The notes under the pieces: model-generated
Seen by the model: the letters and a program-made list of their open reading frames with translations, nothing else
What the model was told of the DNA's origin: nothing
The model's database searches: none
Position numbers and translations under genes: made by a program
NCBI RefSeq assembly: GCF_026151205.1
Contig: NC_087083.1
Coordinates: 496,001 to 560,000, forward strand
Direction: 5' to 3'
Length of the DNA: 64,000 bases
From: Bolinopsis microptera
Taxonomy: Eukaryota > Ctenophora > Tentaculata > Lobata > Bolinopsidae
Part shown: positions 10,801 to 23,300 of the stretch, one piece after another
Numbering within the stretch: position 1 is the first letter of the stretch
Layout: every line of letters starts with the position of its first letter

Positions 10801-13800
10801 TGTATTTTTAAACTCATGCCGGTTAACGGTAATAAAAAATTAAGATAAAATAAAACTCGTCAAGTTTCATCACCTGATTATACTGCTAGACTAAAGCTGA
10901 TTGGTTTCAACTCTTGCAACTTTGCCAAATTGTGCGACTTTACAAACAAAAGTTGAACTTTTGGATATAACGTGAATTCATTTTTAATGAGAATTGCAGA
11001 TTGTGATGTCCACTGCATGATGTTCGACTGATTATGTAGAGAAATAAAGATGAAATAAACTTGAACTAGGCAATCTGTACGGCATTTCTCCTTGAATGCT
11101 TGAAATTAAACAATTTTACAGAGATGATAAATTTATTTTTCATAATTTATTTATTTCAGAGGGGGACTAGAAATTAGGATGACTGCTCGAATAATTAAAG
11201 TTCATAGCCACATAAAAAATAATCTAATATGCCCTCTCGGTGCGTTTAATTAATATTGCAATTGAATTCGCAGTGCACAAGGGAAGTAGAACCACCCTTC
11301 TATGAAGCTATTTAAACCAAGCTCAATGCCACTTTAGTATCACTCTGAGGCACTGAGCTGGTCACGTTTTCTGCGCTCCACAGCATCTTCCGTCGGAATG
11401 TTGCTATACTGGGCCATATACTGTACTATCTAAGAGGGGGTTACTGTATACTATACTAGCCTCTTCTTTCACGTGATATCGGGATTTTAACGATAGCTTT
11501 ACATGATTTTTAAAGGACATGCACTACTGTATAGGAAAGTATGTTTAATAGAGCAATAGGTTTGGTAGTATTCCTCTGGCACATTTAGCATGTTAATTAA
11601 TCATAAGACACTTAATAAACATAGCTTTAATCGTTGAACGCAATATCGTTTATTTATAGATTAATTGTGTTACTTAGGTAATACAAAAAATTGAATATTT
11701 AATTGTGCTACTTAGCAGTAATGTTGGTTATTCTACTAGCTTGCCTTCTTGGCGCTACCACAGCAGGTAATTCACTATAAAAGTTTGCATCGTTAAAACA
11801 TAACAAAATATTGCATTCGAATTTGTAGAATATTATCTATACAAGCATTAGTAAAGATGCAAATTTTGTCCACTTAGTTGAGCTTCAAAGAACTTATATC
11901 GTCTAAATTTCAGCTCCAACACTGGAACAGTGCCCACGTATCATGGCGGCAGCAGGGTTGAGTCCCAACTTTGCTCCCATGGTAACACACAGCATCCATT
12001 GTCTCACCGTGGAGGATATCCGTTTATATTTCAAACCCAACGCAACAGAAGATAACGGTATCCCAACCGGTAATAAATCATTCTTATCCCTTCTTGTGGT
12101 GTTAGGAACTTGTCGATTCAATATTTTCGACATTTTTACCACGTGTTGGACGACAAAAATGTGAAATATCTTTGACATGTTCGTCGTCTTGAGGGGTCGT
12201 TCACATCTTATAACCTTTGGGACAATTTGTACACCCCCTTCCCTCCGTAATCAGTTTTACAAATAGGTATTGCGTCAAAATTACACTAGCGTAATCATTT
12301 ATACCCCCCCCCCCCCCTCAGTGATTACGTAATATGTGAACGACCCCTTAAAGAAGCAGCATCATTAATGTTCAAAATGTTCATTATTATTTCAAATTGT
12401 TAAAATTGTAAGAACATTTACTCAATTCATGGCATTTGCTTGTTTCAGTGAACTTAGATGCTAGGAGCAGAGAGAGAATTCTTCCCAACGCACCTCTGAT
12501 CGGATATGATGACGCCTTCAAAACTAAGGCTCTAAAGAGTTTCGACTTGGTAAGTGATTTTGCACGAGAAAGAAAAATAATAATAGTGTGCTGTTTATAA
12601 ACATTAAATTAATACAATTGTATAAATACAATGTTTAATAGTAAATTTTACTATTTCACTATCTCGATGTATTGTATAACCCTCAAAGAATGATTTTTTG
12701 AGGATCGGCTGAATCGTGATAATTGACGAATCGTGAAATTATATCATAATTTCACGCGAATTGTGATCCCTATCAAAATGTACGACGTACGTCCTAAATT
12801 TGGTTTACTGCGTTTCTTGAAACATATGGGGCACTTATAATTACCCCCCTAATTACTTAATTAATTATAATTATCTTAGGTGATGAGGAACATGAATAGA
12901 ACCTGGTGGGGTATCCCGAAATACAGCGTCTTGGAGAAGGTAGCTCACGCACTGCACATGGCAGAGGCTTGGGAAAATGCTATGGGGGAGTACAAGATGA
13001 TTGAGAGACTGTTGGACCCAGAATCCGATCTCTGTTCTTGTGTCAAAGGTTTTAGACCCCCTTCCCGAGCAGGAAAATCATGCTTTGCAATATTAACCAT
13101 CGAAACCTTTTAATCCCATTTTACTGATATACTGAAGTCTGATATATGCTCGGTATATAAGCAACATTTGACAGAGCATCTTGTGGAGTGAGCTATGTTT
13201 CCAGCCTTGGCGAACGCGGTGAATGTCCTTGCTGTACGGCAGTGTTAAACAAGGAACTAAAACCAAGCGGTTCCGTTCAGGCCCTTCACAATTTTTTTCT
13301 GTCTGGTTCTAATATACCGTTACAATAATGACTTTAATATATATATCTCCAATTATTTTTGTTCAATGCTTATGCAATATATTTTGATCAGATATCGAGA
13401 ATAACGGAATCATCAACCATCTAAACCTCATCGCTTTCAAGATAAGATACCCTGGGATTACCTCTGGAAATAAAAATATCACAAATCAGTGTGAGTATTA
13501 AGAATAACCACACGGTGGTGGTCATCTTATTATGCATGCACCATCTGACTGTAATTTATGTAAGGAAAACATTTGATTTAACTCTTACCATTTATTTAAG
13601 ATAACGTAGAACCCGTTTCAGATTTGGCTCCAGCATATCCGACCGACCCCGCTATCGAAGGTAAGCAACAACAAAATCAGCTCAAAAAGCTGTGATTTTT
13701 TGGCAAAAATCGAGAATTAAGCATATAGGCACAAGGCCGTACATGATTATATAAACAAATCGATTAACTTCATGTTTACCAGATGCGCACGTAAGAGAGA

Positions 13801-16712
13801 AGCGAAGCTACAACAGCGGCGTAATAATTTATTCAGTAGGGGGCCCCCCTGATCCTCCAGGGCAGACGCAGACGGCGCGTAGATCCTTGAGTTTTGACGA
13901 TATTGACTTCGATCTCTCGGATATAGAGGTAGAAACATCTTAATAGGTAGTTGAATACCATATGATTTCAGTTTAAACAAATTTTATAAGGGTTTATAAT
14001 CAGGGTGGTACATAGGGATTATTTTGATGTAGTTCAAGGGTTTGAGGAATTAATCCATGAGAATGACCACAAAGGCTAATAATAAAATTATCCGAAATTT
14101 CAGATTAATTCATGACCATATCGAGACCATCTGGTTGTGCAGCTCAAATTTTCAGAGTTTTTGCCAGCTTTTAATTCGCCGCTAACAGAATAATACTGAA
14201 ACAAATATTTAATAAAACGAATATTTATTTATTTTTAATGACTGATACTTTCCAGCTGCTTACGGACGTAGCGGAGAAACTGGTTGACAATCAACAGCCG
14301 ATGGGATATCAGATCGACAGTGCCGAACATTGGGAATACTGGAGGAACATGCTGAAACTACCACAAGATGAATCTTACTACTATGATCTCGCTATGTTCA
14401 TGTTCTGCAAGCTCAACCAACCAGAAAGATGAACAGAAAGATGAACAGTATACATATAACGTGATGATTCACGATGATAATTTGAAAGTCGAGTCTATTA
14501 TTCGTACTTTTATTTGACCTTGTATTTATCATTTTTATACTTTCAACGTTTAAAATTATCCTCTTTTAACAGTCCCAACTAAACTAGTTGGTCTAGTTAA
14601 ACTAGACTAACTAGTGACTGATAAAAGCATTTTAATTTTTTGGGCGATAAAAGGTTTACATTGTACTACAATATTATATTTTGCATTGATATAGGTTTCT
14701 TACTTATACTCCTAACCGAAGTCTATTAAATAAAGCCATCAACATATCGAAACATGTATCCAGTATAAATAGTAAATACAGGAAACAAACTCGAGTAAAT
14801 TGCAAATTATACATGCCCATTACCCCATGCCCATTACCCCTTTTACTTCCGCAGTAAAATATAAAAAACAAACTTAAAGAAATTAAAAATCTAACCTGTA
14901 GTTCAGTGTGGCATTTCATTGATGCCAACTTTGACTTGGACGTCTCGAATATGTCGGACTTGTCTATGAAGAATAAATCTTTGTTCTTCTTATCCGTTGG
15001 AGCACCTCTGTGGAAATGTTTAAATGTGTCACTATGGTTATGTTGAGAGTTGTCAGTACTCATACGTTGGGTCTTATACAACTACCGTGTTTTATTTGAG
15101 AGTTTTTGCTTTGCAGATGGAATACTGTTCGAGGATTCCGTCGCCAAAATTTGAGAATTTGGTTTTTAGGGCCACACCCAGTCAACATCGAATTGCTTAT
15201 ACTCGTATTTGCAAACATGCTAGAAAATTCATTGTAACATATTGCAATAGATACAGGGTGGGCCAAAAGTCAGTACCCATACGTTGGCCTTAATAGCTCC
15301 GCCGTGTTTTATATTTGAGAGCTGCTGCTTTGCAGATGGCATACTGTATTTACTGGTTCGAGGATTCCGTCGTCAAAATTTGAAAATTCGAATATTTTAG
15401 ACCACGCCCATTCAATATTAAAACACCTATATTGTTTTCTCTGAACATGCTGATCGCCTAATTTTTTCAGAGACGGTAGATTATCAAATGTTGCATATGA
15501 TCTGAAAACATGAGGCAAAACGGATTAGAAATGACGAAGTTATCAAGCATTTTCTGTATCTCGTTAACAAAATTGACTGGGTGATTATGTGACACCGTGA
15601 CACGACACCTTAATTGGGCACCCTTAACAATTCCCATAATGTTTAACGGGGTAGTTAACGGGGGACCTTATCACGTGATTGGGTAAACCAATCACCTGAT
15701 CACACGTAATGAATAAACTCGTTATGCTTCATATCTCGGTCATCTGAGAAGCTACAGTTCTAATTCTTTCAGGACAAACGTAATTCGAATGGCCAAACAC
15801 AATTCAATAACATTTAGCTTGATCCGACTATCCAAACTATCAAATAAATGTGAAAATGAACCTCCATTTGAAAAAAATGAACGCGAATATTTTTCGAGTT
15901 GACAAATTCCTCGAACCAGTGGTGGTACTAAGTCATACCAGAAAGAAGTATTTAAATTGGGCACTCAGTGGCTGAGCTATAAAGGCCAACGTATGGGTAC
16001 TGACTTTTGGCCCACCCTGTATATATATATATAATAGACTAAATCCGGAATTTGATCTGACAAGATGGCGCCAAATTGATTATCTCGTTAGCAAAATTGA
16101 TTGGGTAATCATGTGATTGCGTGCTACGACACCGTAATTGGGCTTTCTGCACGATTCCCATGGCCATAGTGCAACCCAATCACATGATCACACGTAATGA
16201 ATAACCTCGTTAATCTTCACATCTCAGTCATCTGAGAAGCTAGCACTCTCATTTTTTCAGGACAAACGTAATTTAAATGTCCAAACACAATTCAATAAAA
16301 TTTGGCTCGATCCGACTATCCAAACTATCAAATAAATGCGAAAACGTATGGGTACTGACTTTTGCCCCTCCCCCCTCTGTACAATATTTCATGATAATTA
16401 AATACATACGTCCTGCCCCAACCCTAATGGGGGGAACAATGTGCTAGAGCACAACGCCCTGGCTAGACGACAGAGAGAGGCAATTAACATCACCAACCCC
16501 AACTCTAAAGGGGCTCTGGGGGCACAACGACAGTTACCACAAGAATAGCAACAAACATCACCAAAATAAACCCCTCACCCTGTCCGCTCTTCCCGCAGCT
16601 TTGCTTCTAGAAACTTCTCCACATCCTGTATCTCGGTGTTCTTCCTCCATGATTTCTTGTTCTTTTTGCTCACCCTTTTCCGTTTGTTCCGGATCTGCTC
16701 GGTGCTGACCAT
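4846..16712 (-). CDS. NOP53: NOP53 ribosome biogenesis factor (GLTSCR2 family), 9 exons, 409 aa
   Basis: Nucleolar protein of 60S subunit maturation; in yeast it recruits the exosome cofactor Mtr4 to pre-ribosomes. Coding exons from the start are 16579-16712, 14896-15007, 9964-10130, 8620-8746, 8271-8366, 7318-7473, 6888-7070, 5320-5405 and 4846-5014. All have GT-AG borders, phases agree and the sum is exactly 1,230 nt. Family signatures are [20 protein letters not shown] near the N-terminus, [26 protein letters not shown], a Lys/Glu-rich helical middle, and a basic C-terminus with [13 protein letters not shown] and [12 protein letters not shown]. The human protein is about 70 residues longer. 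The second intron (10,131-14,895) contains a whole gene on the opposite strand. CSTF3 lies about 660 bp upstream on the same strand. Confidence 0.93.
5042..5105. repeat. Poly-G tract
   Basis: G homopolymer runs broken by A and CC just upstream (transcript sense) of the acceptor of the last NOP53 exon. On the minus strand it supplies a C-rich pyrimidine tract ending at CTCATCCTCAG. Exact length is probably unreliable in any assembly. Confidence 0.9.
5529..6420. mobile_element. GTTCACATA foldback element carrying a second inverted-repeat element
   Basis: The outer ends are GGGTCGTTCACATAT (5529) and its complement ending 6420, flanked by TTAA-like bases. The inner element, 5540-6276, has exact 26-bp terminal repeats (core CACCTACAAATAGAAAGGG). 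It contains several short hairpins around GGGCCTATGTCGACATAGGC and repeats of TGCCCTAACAAATTGTT. The right arm of the outer family survives at 6270-6420 with its poly-C core. No coding capacity is seen. It lies in the NOP53 intron between exons 5320-5405 and 6888-7070. Confidence 0.82.
6740..6833. mobile_element. Diverged GTTCACATA foldback copy
   Basis: Begins GGGATTGTTCACATATA and ends CGTAATATTATGTG...ACCC, matching both ends of the family seen intact at 8845-9012, but the poly-G core is lost. Confidence 0.55.
7433..7650 (-). repeat. Four tandem copies of a NOP53 exon acceptor edge
   Basis: A 51-55-bp unit covers the first bases of NOP53 exon 7318-7473 plus its acceptor TTTCAG|GAGGATTAC. 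The authentic exon start is 7473, and extra acceptor copies start at about 7524, 7579 and 7630. Use of the nearest extra acceptor would add 51 nt but hits TAA (GAATACTAA), so it would be non-productive. Confidence 0.9.
8845..9012. mobile_element. Foldback element, GTTCACATA family
   Basis: 168 bp with ends GGGGTCATTCACATAATATT and the complement of GGGGTCGTTCACATATTACG. Two C-homopolymer tracts flank a conserved centre (ACACATAGCTATTGTGTC) that is itself palindromic. Non-coding MITE-like element in a NOP53 intron. Confidence 0.85.
9075..9464. mobile_element. Non-autonomous hAT-like element with 8-bp target duplication
   Basis: Terminal inverted repeats CAAGGTTGTTAAATACGT at 9075 and at the right end 9464. 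It is flanked on both sides by the direct repeat GTGTAAAG (9067-9074 and 9465-9472). The interior is rich in ACGTATT repeats and non-coding. An 8-bp target duplication with C/TA-type ends is the hAT superfamily signature. Confidence 0.9.
9486..9882. mobile_element. Second inverted-repeat element next to the hAT-like copy
   Basis: Left end GGTACCCTCTGGTTCCATGG and right end, read on the minus strand, GGTAACCCTTTAGTTCCATG are near-identical inverted repeats of about 26 bp bounding 397 bp. No open reading frame and no clear target duplication. MITE-like, superfamily unassigned. Confidence 0.7.
11721..14432 (+). CDS. Secreted protein of unknown function, 8 exons, 310 aa, nested in NOP53 intron
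   Basis: Exons are 11721-11766, 11914-12069, 12449-12549, 12880-13048, 13392-13490, 13622-13660, 13783-13928 and 14256-14432. GT-AG borders and phases agree and the sum is 933 nt. The first exon is almost exactly a signal peptide, [15 protein letters not shown], with cleavage expected around the first intron. The mature part has few cysteines (around QCPR, HCLTV, LCSCV and the C-terminal MFCKL), so it is not a typical disulfide-rich domain. Visible segments include [31 protein letters not shown] and an acidic [14 protein letters not shown]-glycosylation sequons occur at NAT, NRT and NIT. I do not recognise the family. The gene lies wholly in a NOP53 intron on the opposite strand. A candidate AATAAA lies near 14,728. 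The alternation of coding exons and phases argues strongly that it is real. Confidence 0.8.
12193..12347. mobile_element. Foldback element, GTTCACATA family
   Basis: Begins GGGGTCGTTCACATCTTAT, ends GTGAACGACCCC, with the same central TACACTAGCGTAATCATTT and one poly-C tract. It sits in the second intron of the nested secreted-protein gene. Confidence 0.82.
15053..16383. mobile_element. Cluster of CAGGGTGGGCC mariner-like MITE copies
   Basis: The middle copy, 15254-16019, is complete: terminal repeats CAGGGTGGGCCAAAAGTCAG in inverted orientation at both ends, flanked by TA on each side. A left partial copy (about 15,053-15,250) and a right partial copy (about 16,022-16,383) share internal segments such as TTTGCAGATGG and ATCCGACTATCCAAACTATC. 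TA duplication and the GGG-rich ends fit the Tc1/mariner group. It is non-coding and in the first NOP53 intron. Confidence 0.82.
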
Positions 16713-17374
16713 CGCTATTGTGATAAACTAGGATCAGTATAATTCTGGGTCAGTTTTAGTAACCCAAGGCCAATTTAGTTCAGGCGTGATCGATCAAATT
16801 ATAAATCTGGTGAGAATATAACCTACAAATAAAATGTTATATTAGGATGCATTGAAACTATCGGACTACGATGAATGGGGACTTGCCACCCCATGGCAAC
16901 ATTAAAATATATTGACTCTGTTACATCGTTTCCTGTTAACATACAACTATATACCGTTCCTTAGTATCCCTTTGTTCTGATTGGATACCGGATAATGTAT
17001 AATTTACAAATTACTTTGGATTGGGAATTTAGTAAAACATCAAGAATCAATAAATTATAGTCAAGATTTGTAATAAATACAGTTAAAACTTTGGCAGAGG
17101 TGGACAAAAAATGTTGGATATTTCCAAGAAATGCTGAAAATGATAAATCCTTGTTGGAAGACATTTCGTTTGATCAAGCTGATTAGAATAATAAAAATAA
17201 GGTTCAACACAATTTGACTAACATAAGCGTCGAGCCACTTATAAACTGGTGACACAGTTCAAACATGACACTAAAAACAGTATTTACTATTATTTAACCT
17301 GTCAAGCAAGATTTATAAATTGAGCAGTCCCTATGGGACACAACAATCTTTATATGAAAGTCACGTGAAAGGTC
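16713..17374. other. Spacer between CSTF3 and NOP53 (same strand)
   Basis: About 660 bp holding the CSTF3 3' UTR and the NOP53 promoter/5' UTR. AT-rich with no supported ORF and no obvious TATA box at a convincing position. Confidence 0.5.
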
Positions 17375-20300
17375 TCAAATTGTAGCTGTGTCGTGTCGGC
17401 GCTGCTGTCTCATTCTGTACAGATCGAAGGCGGGCGGGGCCACAGCGCGCGTGGGGCCCTCTTCTGCTTCCTCGTCGAGATGGCGCTTTTTGGCACGGTC
17501 TCCGCGGTCCGAACTGGACATGTACTGGTCTACGTCCATGTTCTCTGAAGCTGTGAATAGAAGTGTGTTGTTATCAAGAACTTGATAAGAGAATTAAAAT
17601 ATGACCAAGTTGCTTCTTTGCATTAGAATTAATAGCTATGTTGTAACAACTAACAATGCAACTCGTTAAATGCGAATAAAGACAATTAAATGTTTGATTT
17701 AAAGTGTATTATCTACCTGCCATCCGCTCGAGCATCAAGTCAAATGATTGTGGGCACTTTTCGGCTATAATCTTAACCAGCTTGTCGATTGCCACAAAGG
17801 GTCCCTAAGGTTTTGGTAAATTGTTAGGGTCTAACAAATTATGCCCATTATGTAGGCAAGTGAATAAATTATGTCAGGAAATTTAAGCAAGGATGGAGGA
17901 GGGTCAATTACTTACTGTACTTGATTAGGTCTCCTCAATCACTCGAGTGGCCTGCACCAATGAACTCCCGTTTGTGACGTATCATCTCCCTCCAAAGTTT
18001 GCGGTCAATAGCCATCTCGCTCGCTCCTTCTAGGTCTATGTCATTGTTTCCTGTAAACGCTGCAGCATCTTCCAGCAAACATTTCCTCCAGTTCTTTCTT
18101 GGACGGCCCCTAGATCTTCTCCCATGGGCAGGGGTCCAGTTAAGCAGGTACTTAGGAAGCCTAGTGTCTGGCATTCTGGTGACATGGCCAAACCAACGCA
18201 GGCGGTTTGCTCCTATGTACGTCTCTACTGGATTTATCTTTGCACGCTCCAGCACTTCAGTGTTTCTAACCCGATCGAGCCATCTTATCCTAAGTATTCT
18301 CCTCAAGCAACGCTGATGGAACACCTCAAAGCGATGTAGCTGCTTTTTGGTTGTGTTCCAAACCTCACTACCATATAACAATATTGTCAAAACCGCTGCC
18401 TTATAAATCCTGATCTTTGTATAAGACTGGATGTTGCGGTTTTTCCATATATTACTCAGTTGATTGAAGGCTCCGGAAGCTTTCTGAATCCTAGCTGACA
18501 GCTCACGGTCGATAGTACCGTCGCTGGAAATAATTGTACCCAAGTACGTAAAGTCACTAACTTGCTGCACTGGCGTGTCTTCAACAGTGATGTTCACTGT
18601 GGCTTCTTTCGTGTATGGCCGTTGAGAGGTTGCTTTACCAATGACCATAGCCTCAGTCTTTTTACCATTGATTCTAAGACCTCCCTGGGCACCATACATA
18701 CACAAAAGGTCAGTTGTTTCTTGAAGACCTTCCTCGCTGTTATCCAGTACAGCCATGTCATCTGCATAATCTGTATCTAACACAGTGATATCCTCAACAA
18801 GCGGACTGATAGATCTTTGAAGAACCGCTCCGTGGGACACCACTTTGTTGCTTTCTGTTCTCTCAGCAGCCACATTGAGGCAGACATTAAAAAGTGGGGG
18901 ACCCTGAATGTCTCCTTGGTCACTGCCTGAACTTACTTCAAACCATTCTGATAGTTCACCATTGTGTCTAACAGCACTAACAGTTCCATTAAAGAATGCC
19001 TGTATTATTCGAATGTATTTACATGGCAGGCCATAATGACTGAAAGCTTTCCAAATATAATTCCTGTCGATGGAATCAAAAGCTGCCTTGAAGTCCACAA
19101 AATTTACATACAGGGGGAGATTATATTCAATGCAGTTATGTATAATAGTGCGGAGTGAACAAATCTGATCAATGCATGATCTGTTCTTTCTAAACCCACA
19201 CTGATTGTCTCGTAGCAAACTTTCTAAACCGTCACTCATGCGTTGTAATATGATGATTTGATACAGTTTAGATGCTGTAGATCTTAGAGTGATCCCCCTA
19301 TTATTGGAGCAATGAGAGGTATCACCCTTCTTTGGTACAATTATCACGATGCCTTTCAACCAGTCGTCAAGCACTGCTTCTGAATTCCAAACTTTAGAGA
19401 ACAATTTCTCCATCCTATCCACAAGACCACTTGCCCCATACTTTAACTGCTCATTAGATATTTCGTCGATCCCAGCACTTTTGTGGTTCTTCAATTTTTT
19501 GAGACAGTTTAAAATCTCAAGTCTAGTGGGGGGACCATCACCATCACCAAGATAAGGAAAGCATGGAACCACTTCAAGATGGTCCAGGTCAGACAGATCC
19601 GCATTCGTGGGAAGAGGGTTTAATAGCTCCGAAAAATGTTCTCCCCATCTCTCTCTCTCTGAGCAGAAGGATCAGCAATCAACTTCCCGGATTTGTCTCT
19701 TACAGCAGTTGATTTTCGATTCTTCTTACCGGACAGTGTTTTTATCCGTTGCCAGACTTCCCTTTGCCGGCCATGGACAGCAGTTGTTTCCAGATCTGCT
19801 GCAACTCTAAGAGCCCAATTCTCGTCGTCTTTCCTGCAGCTCTTTTTGACAAGTTTGTTGGCCCGAGAATACTCGCTCCTGTTGTTGTTGTCACTAGGCG
19901 CCATCTGTTTAATCTTACTGCGTTCTGCAATAAGGGTTTTTGTCTCCTGAGACAAATGCTGCTGCTTTCTGCGCCGGGGGCGCTCACCCAGTACCTCCAT
20001 AGACACAGGAGGGTCAATTGGGCTGTTATTTTATATTCATATGAGTATTTTGTCGTCAAGAAGAATGACTGCACTAAAAAGTACAACCTCTATCGTACAA
20101 AGAAGTGGTTCAACGAAACGCGGTAAATTGCAATCACGCCATGCGACTTGGCGCTGAACTCTAAAACGCGCGCCCGTAATAAGTCCGTGTGACAAATGCG
20201 AACAGCGGAAAAAGTGCAAATAATTGTGATTCGCGCCTTCCAGTTTTGCCCTGAAAAGATAAATTGGCACACTGCCGAAGTTGTGACTTTTTGTGCAGGG

Positions 20301-23300
20301 GGTGAAACGAAAAAAGTAAGGTAACTGGTAAGTACGAAGTTAAGCATTAACAAAACAGACAAATTTCATCAAAATCAAGTCGAAGAAACGGCTTAACATA
20401 TGGCATACCCCATTGACAAATATTTAAACACATTCTAGCAGGTATTAAATACTAGAATTTAAATATTGGAGTGTAACGTAGGAACTCACGTGAAAGCAAT
20501 GAGGCGGAGGCATGTGGGTGAGAAGGTCTGAAGCTGCAGCTGGAACGGGGTATCCGTAGATCTGGCTGGCCCTGATACCTGTAATGATATGATGTCTAAA
20601 CTTTCTCTAGTTACTTCGAATCTGTTAAATAAATTAGAATCTGTTTAGATTGTTAACTTTTTTTAATTGTTAAGTAAAAAAGGACTCCATTTGTTAGTAG
20701 AAAATATATCTCAAATTACACATTTTGGTGGTAATAACTCTGAAACACTTACTGGAAGAAGGAAGAGGAGCGTAAGGGACCATGTGACTAACATCTGGTC
20801 TCGCTACTCCCCCTGATCCCTTAGCGGGCTGCTCTCTGTTGTTAATGTTAGTTTGGGCGGTGGTCAGAAGGTTCCTGTTGGCAGAGAGGTCTTGTTCCAC
20901 CTGTTGTTAGTTTGTTGTTAGTTTGTTGTTAGTTTGTTGTTAGTTTGTTGTTAGTTTGTTGTTAGTTTGTTGTTAGTTTGTTGTTAGTTTGTTGTTAGTT
21001 TGTTGTTAGTTTGTTGTTAGTTTGTTGTTAGTTTGTTGTTAGTTTGTTGTTAGTTTGTTGTTAGTTTGTTGTTAGTTTGTTGTTAGTTTGTTGTTAGTTT
21101 GTTGTTAGTTTGTTGTTAGTTTGTTGTTAGTTTGTTGTTAGTTTGTTGTTAGTTTGTTGTTAGTTTGTTGTTAGTTTGTTGTTAGTTTGTTGTCAGTTTG
21201 TTGTTAATTCGTTGTAAGTGTAAATTAACAAATATACCTGGTAGTCCATGGCTCTAAGTTCCTGAGCAGTGCAGGGGTACAGGTCCAGGTACTTGTACCT
21301 GTCCACTAGCAGTGATGTTTCCTTCATCTTACACTCCTGTGGGGTGATAATTAATTAGTATTTAATTGGATAATGAGGGCGAGCTTAGTTAGGATGATAA
21401 AGTTGATAATTTGACAATGAGCTGATAAAATCGGTAAGGAATCGGTGGAGGATGTTTAGAAAAAATACTAGTGTAATTTCAACACATTAGCTATCTATAA
21501 AGTGGCTAACAGGGAAGGTGTTGCTGTCTAATAGGCTCAAAATTGCTTATATAATAATGATACGTGAACCATCCCATGCTAGTGAGTTAAATCAAATCAG
21601 GATTGAAAAATATGCCGCAAATGTTAAAACTTACAGTTTCAAAAGCAGTTGACCTCCGTTTCTCCACCTTCATAAGGGATGCCAGATCACCTACATTGCT
21701 TTCAAAGGAGAGGAACTCGTGCCATATGGGCCAACTGTTGTCCTTGTCTAGTGAGGTTAGTACCCGCTCAAATAGCACACGTGTTGTGTTGTCGTCTGGG
21801 GTGTAGTTAATTTAGTGGCATTTAGTGGCATTTAGTGACATTAATTTAGTGACATTTAGTGACATTAAAATTGGGACTAGTGGTTTAATTATTGTTGGTA
21901 CATAATTTAACTTTTAAATGTGTCGTTAGAAAAGTTGCTATTAATAATCAAGGTTAAATTGTAAGGCCGACTGTAGACCAGTTGAGTTCATTTCCAAATT
22001 CGGAATTTAGCCAATAAATAAAATACAGGAACCTTACCATTTTGGTGAGACAAGTGGTTCAGGTATTTCAGGATGTAGGATGTGTTTTTTGGGAACTTCT
22101 GTAAGGGGTAAATGTTGCTATTTTTCCAATAAAACAAAAATAAAATGTTTACAAAAGCCAAAGAGGCTAATTTTTGATAATATAATTGGTGATGATGATC
22201 AATTAAATTATTTCTTCTTTATCATCCTTACCTTAAGTCCAAGCTCAAATATCTTCAGTGCAATATCTTTGGACTGAAAGAGAAATCAGTTACAAAAAGC
22301 ACCGAGGGTTCGTGAAAACTGCTTTATTTGCTGCAAAATATTTTACTGGAATCTTGTACTTACCACGAAGTGTTCAAAGCGATTTCCAAGGTTGAGGGAG
22401 CGGACCTTTCTCCGACAGATAGCGATTTGTTTTTCAGAACATTCTTTCATTCACCAATCTACTCACTAATCTACATACCAGTCACAGTACATACCAGTCA
22501 CACTACATACCAGTTACGCTACATACCAGCCACACTACATACCAGTCACACTACATACCAGTCACACTACATACCAGCCACACTACATACCAGTCACACT
22601 ACATACCAGCCACACTACATACCAGTCACACTACATACCAGCCACACTACATACCAGTCACACTACATACCAGTCACACTACATACCAGCCACACTACAT
22701 ACCAGTCACACTACATACCAGTCACACTACATACTAGTCACACTACATACCAGTCACACTACATACCAGTCACACTACATACCAGCCACACTACATACCA
22801 GTCACACTACATACCAGTCACACTATATACCAGTCACACTACATACCAGTCACACTACATACCAGCCACACTACATACCAGTCACACTACATACCAGCCA
22901 CACTACATACCAGTCACACTACATACCAGCCACACTACATACCAGTCACACTACATACCAGTCACACTACATACCAGCCACACTACATACCAGTCACACT
23001 ACATACCAGTCACACTACATACCAGTCACACTACATACCAGTCACACTACATACCAGTCACACTACATACCAGTCACACTCACACAAACGACCTCTTTTT
23101 TTGGATCAGAGTAATTGATGTAGGTCTTGGATCAGCGCAAAATGTTACATTTTACAAGGACATTGCATGATAAAGTACGGGTAGAAAGTTAACACTAATG
23201 CTGGCAAAACTTTTACTCACATTGTATTTGTACGCACTCAAACTACCGTTCAAATTATAGGTTGGGCAATGTCTTCAGGGCCGAATAGAGAATGCTGATA

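Noticed and set aside
17999-20126. Plus-strand frames of 60-125 codons
   Set aside because: Antisense shadows of the LINE reverse transcriptase.
22328-23170. 280-codon plus-strand open frame rich in [16 protein letters not shown]
   Set aside because: It is the 16-bp intronic minisatellite read through; no start context, splice or domain support, and it lies antisense in a CSTF3 intron.
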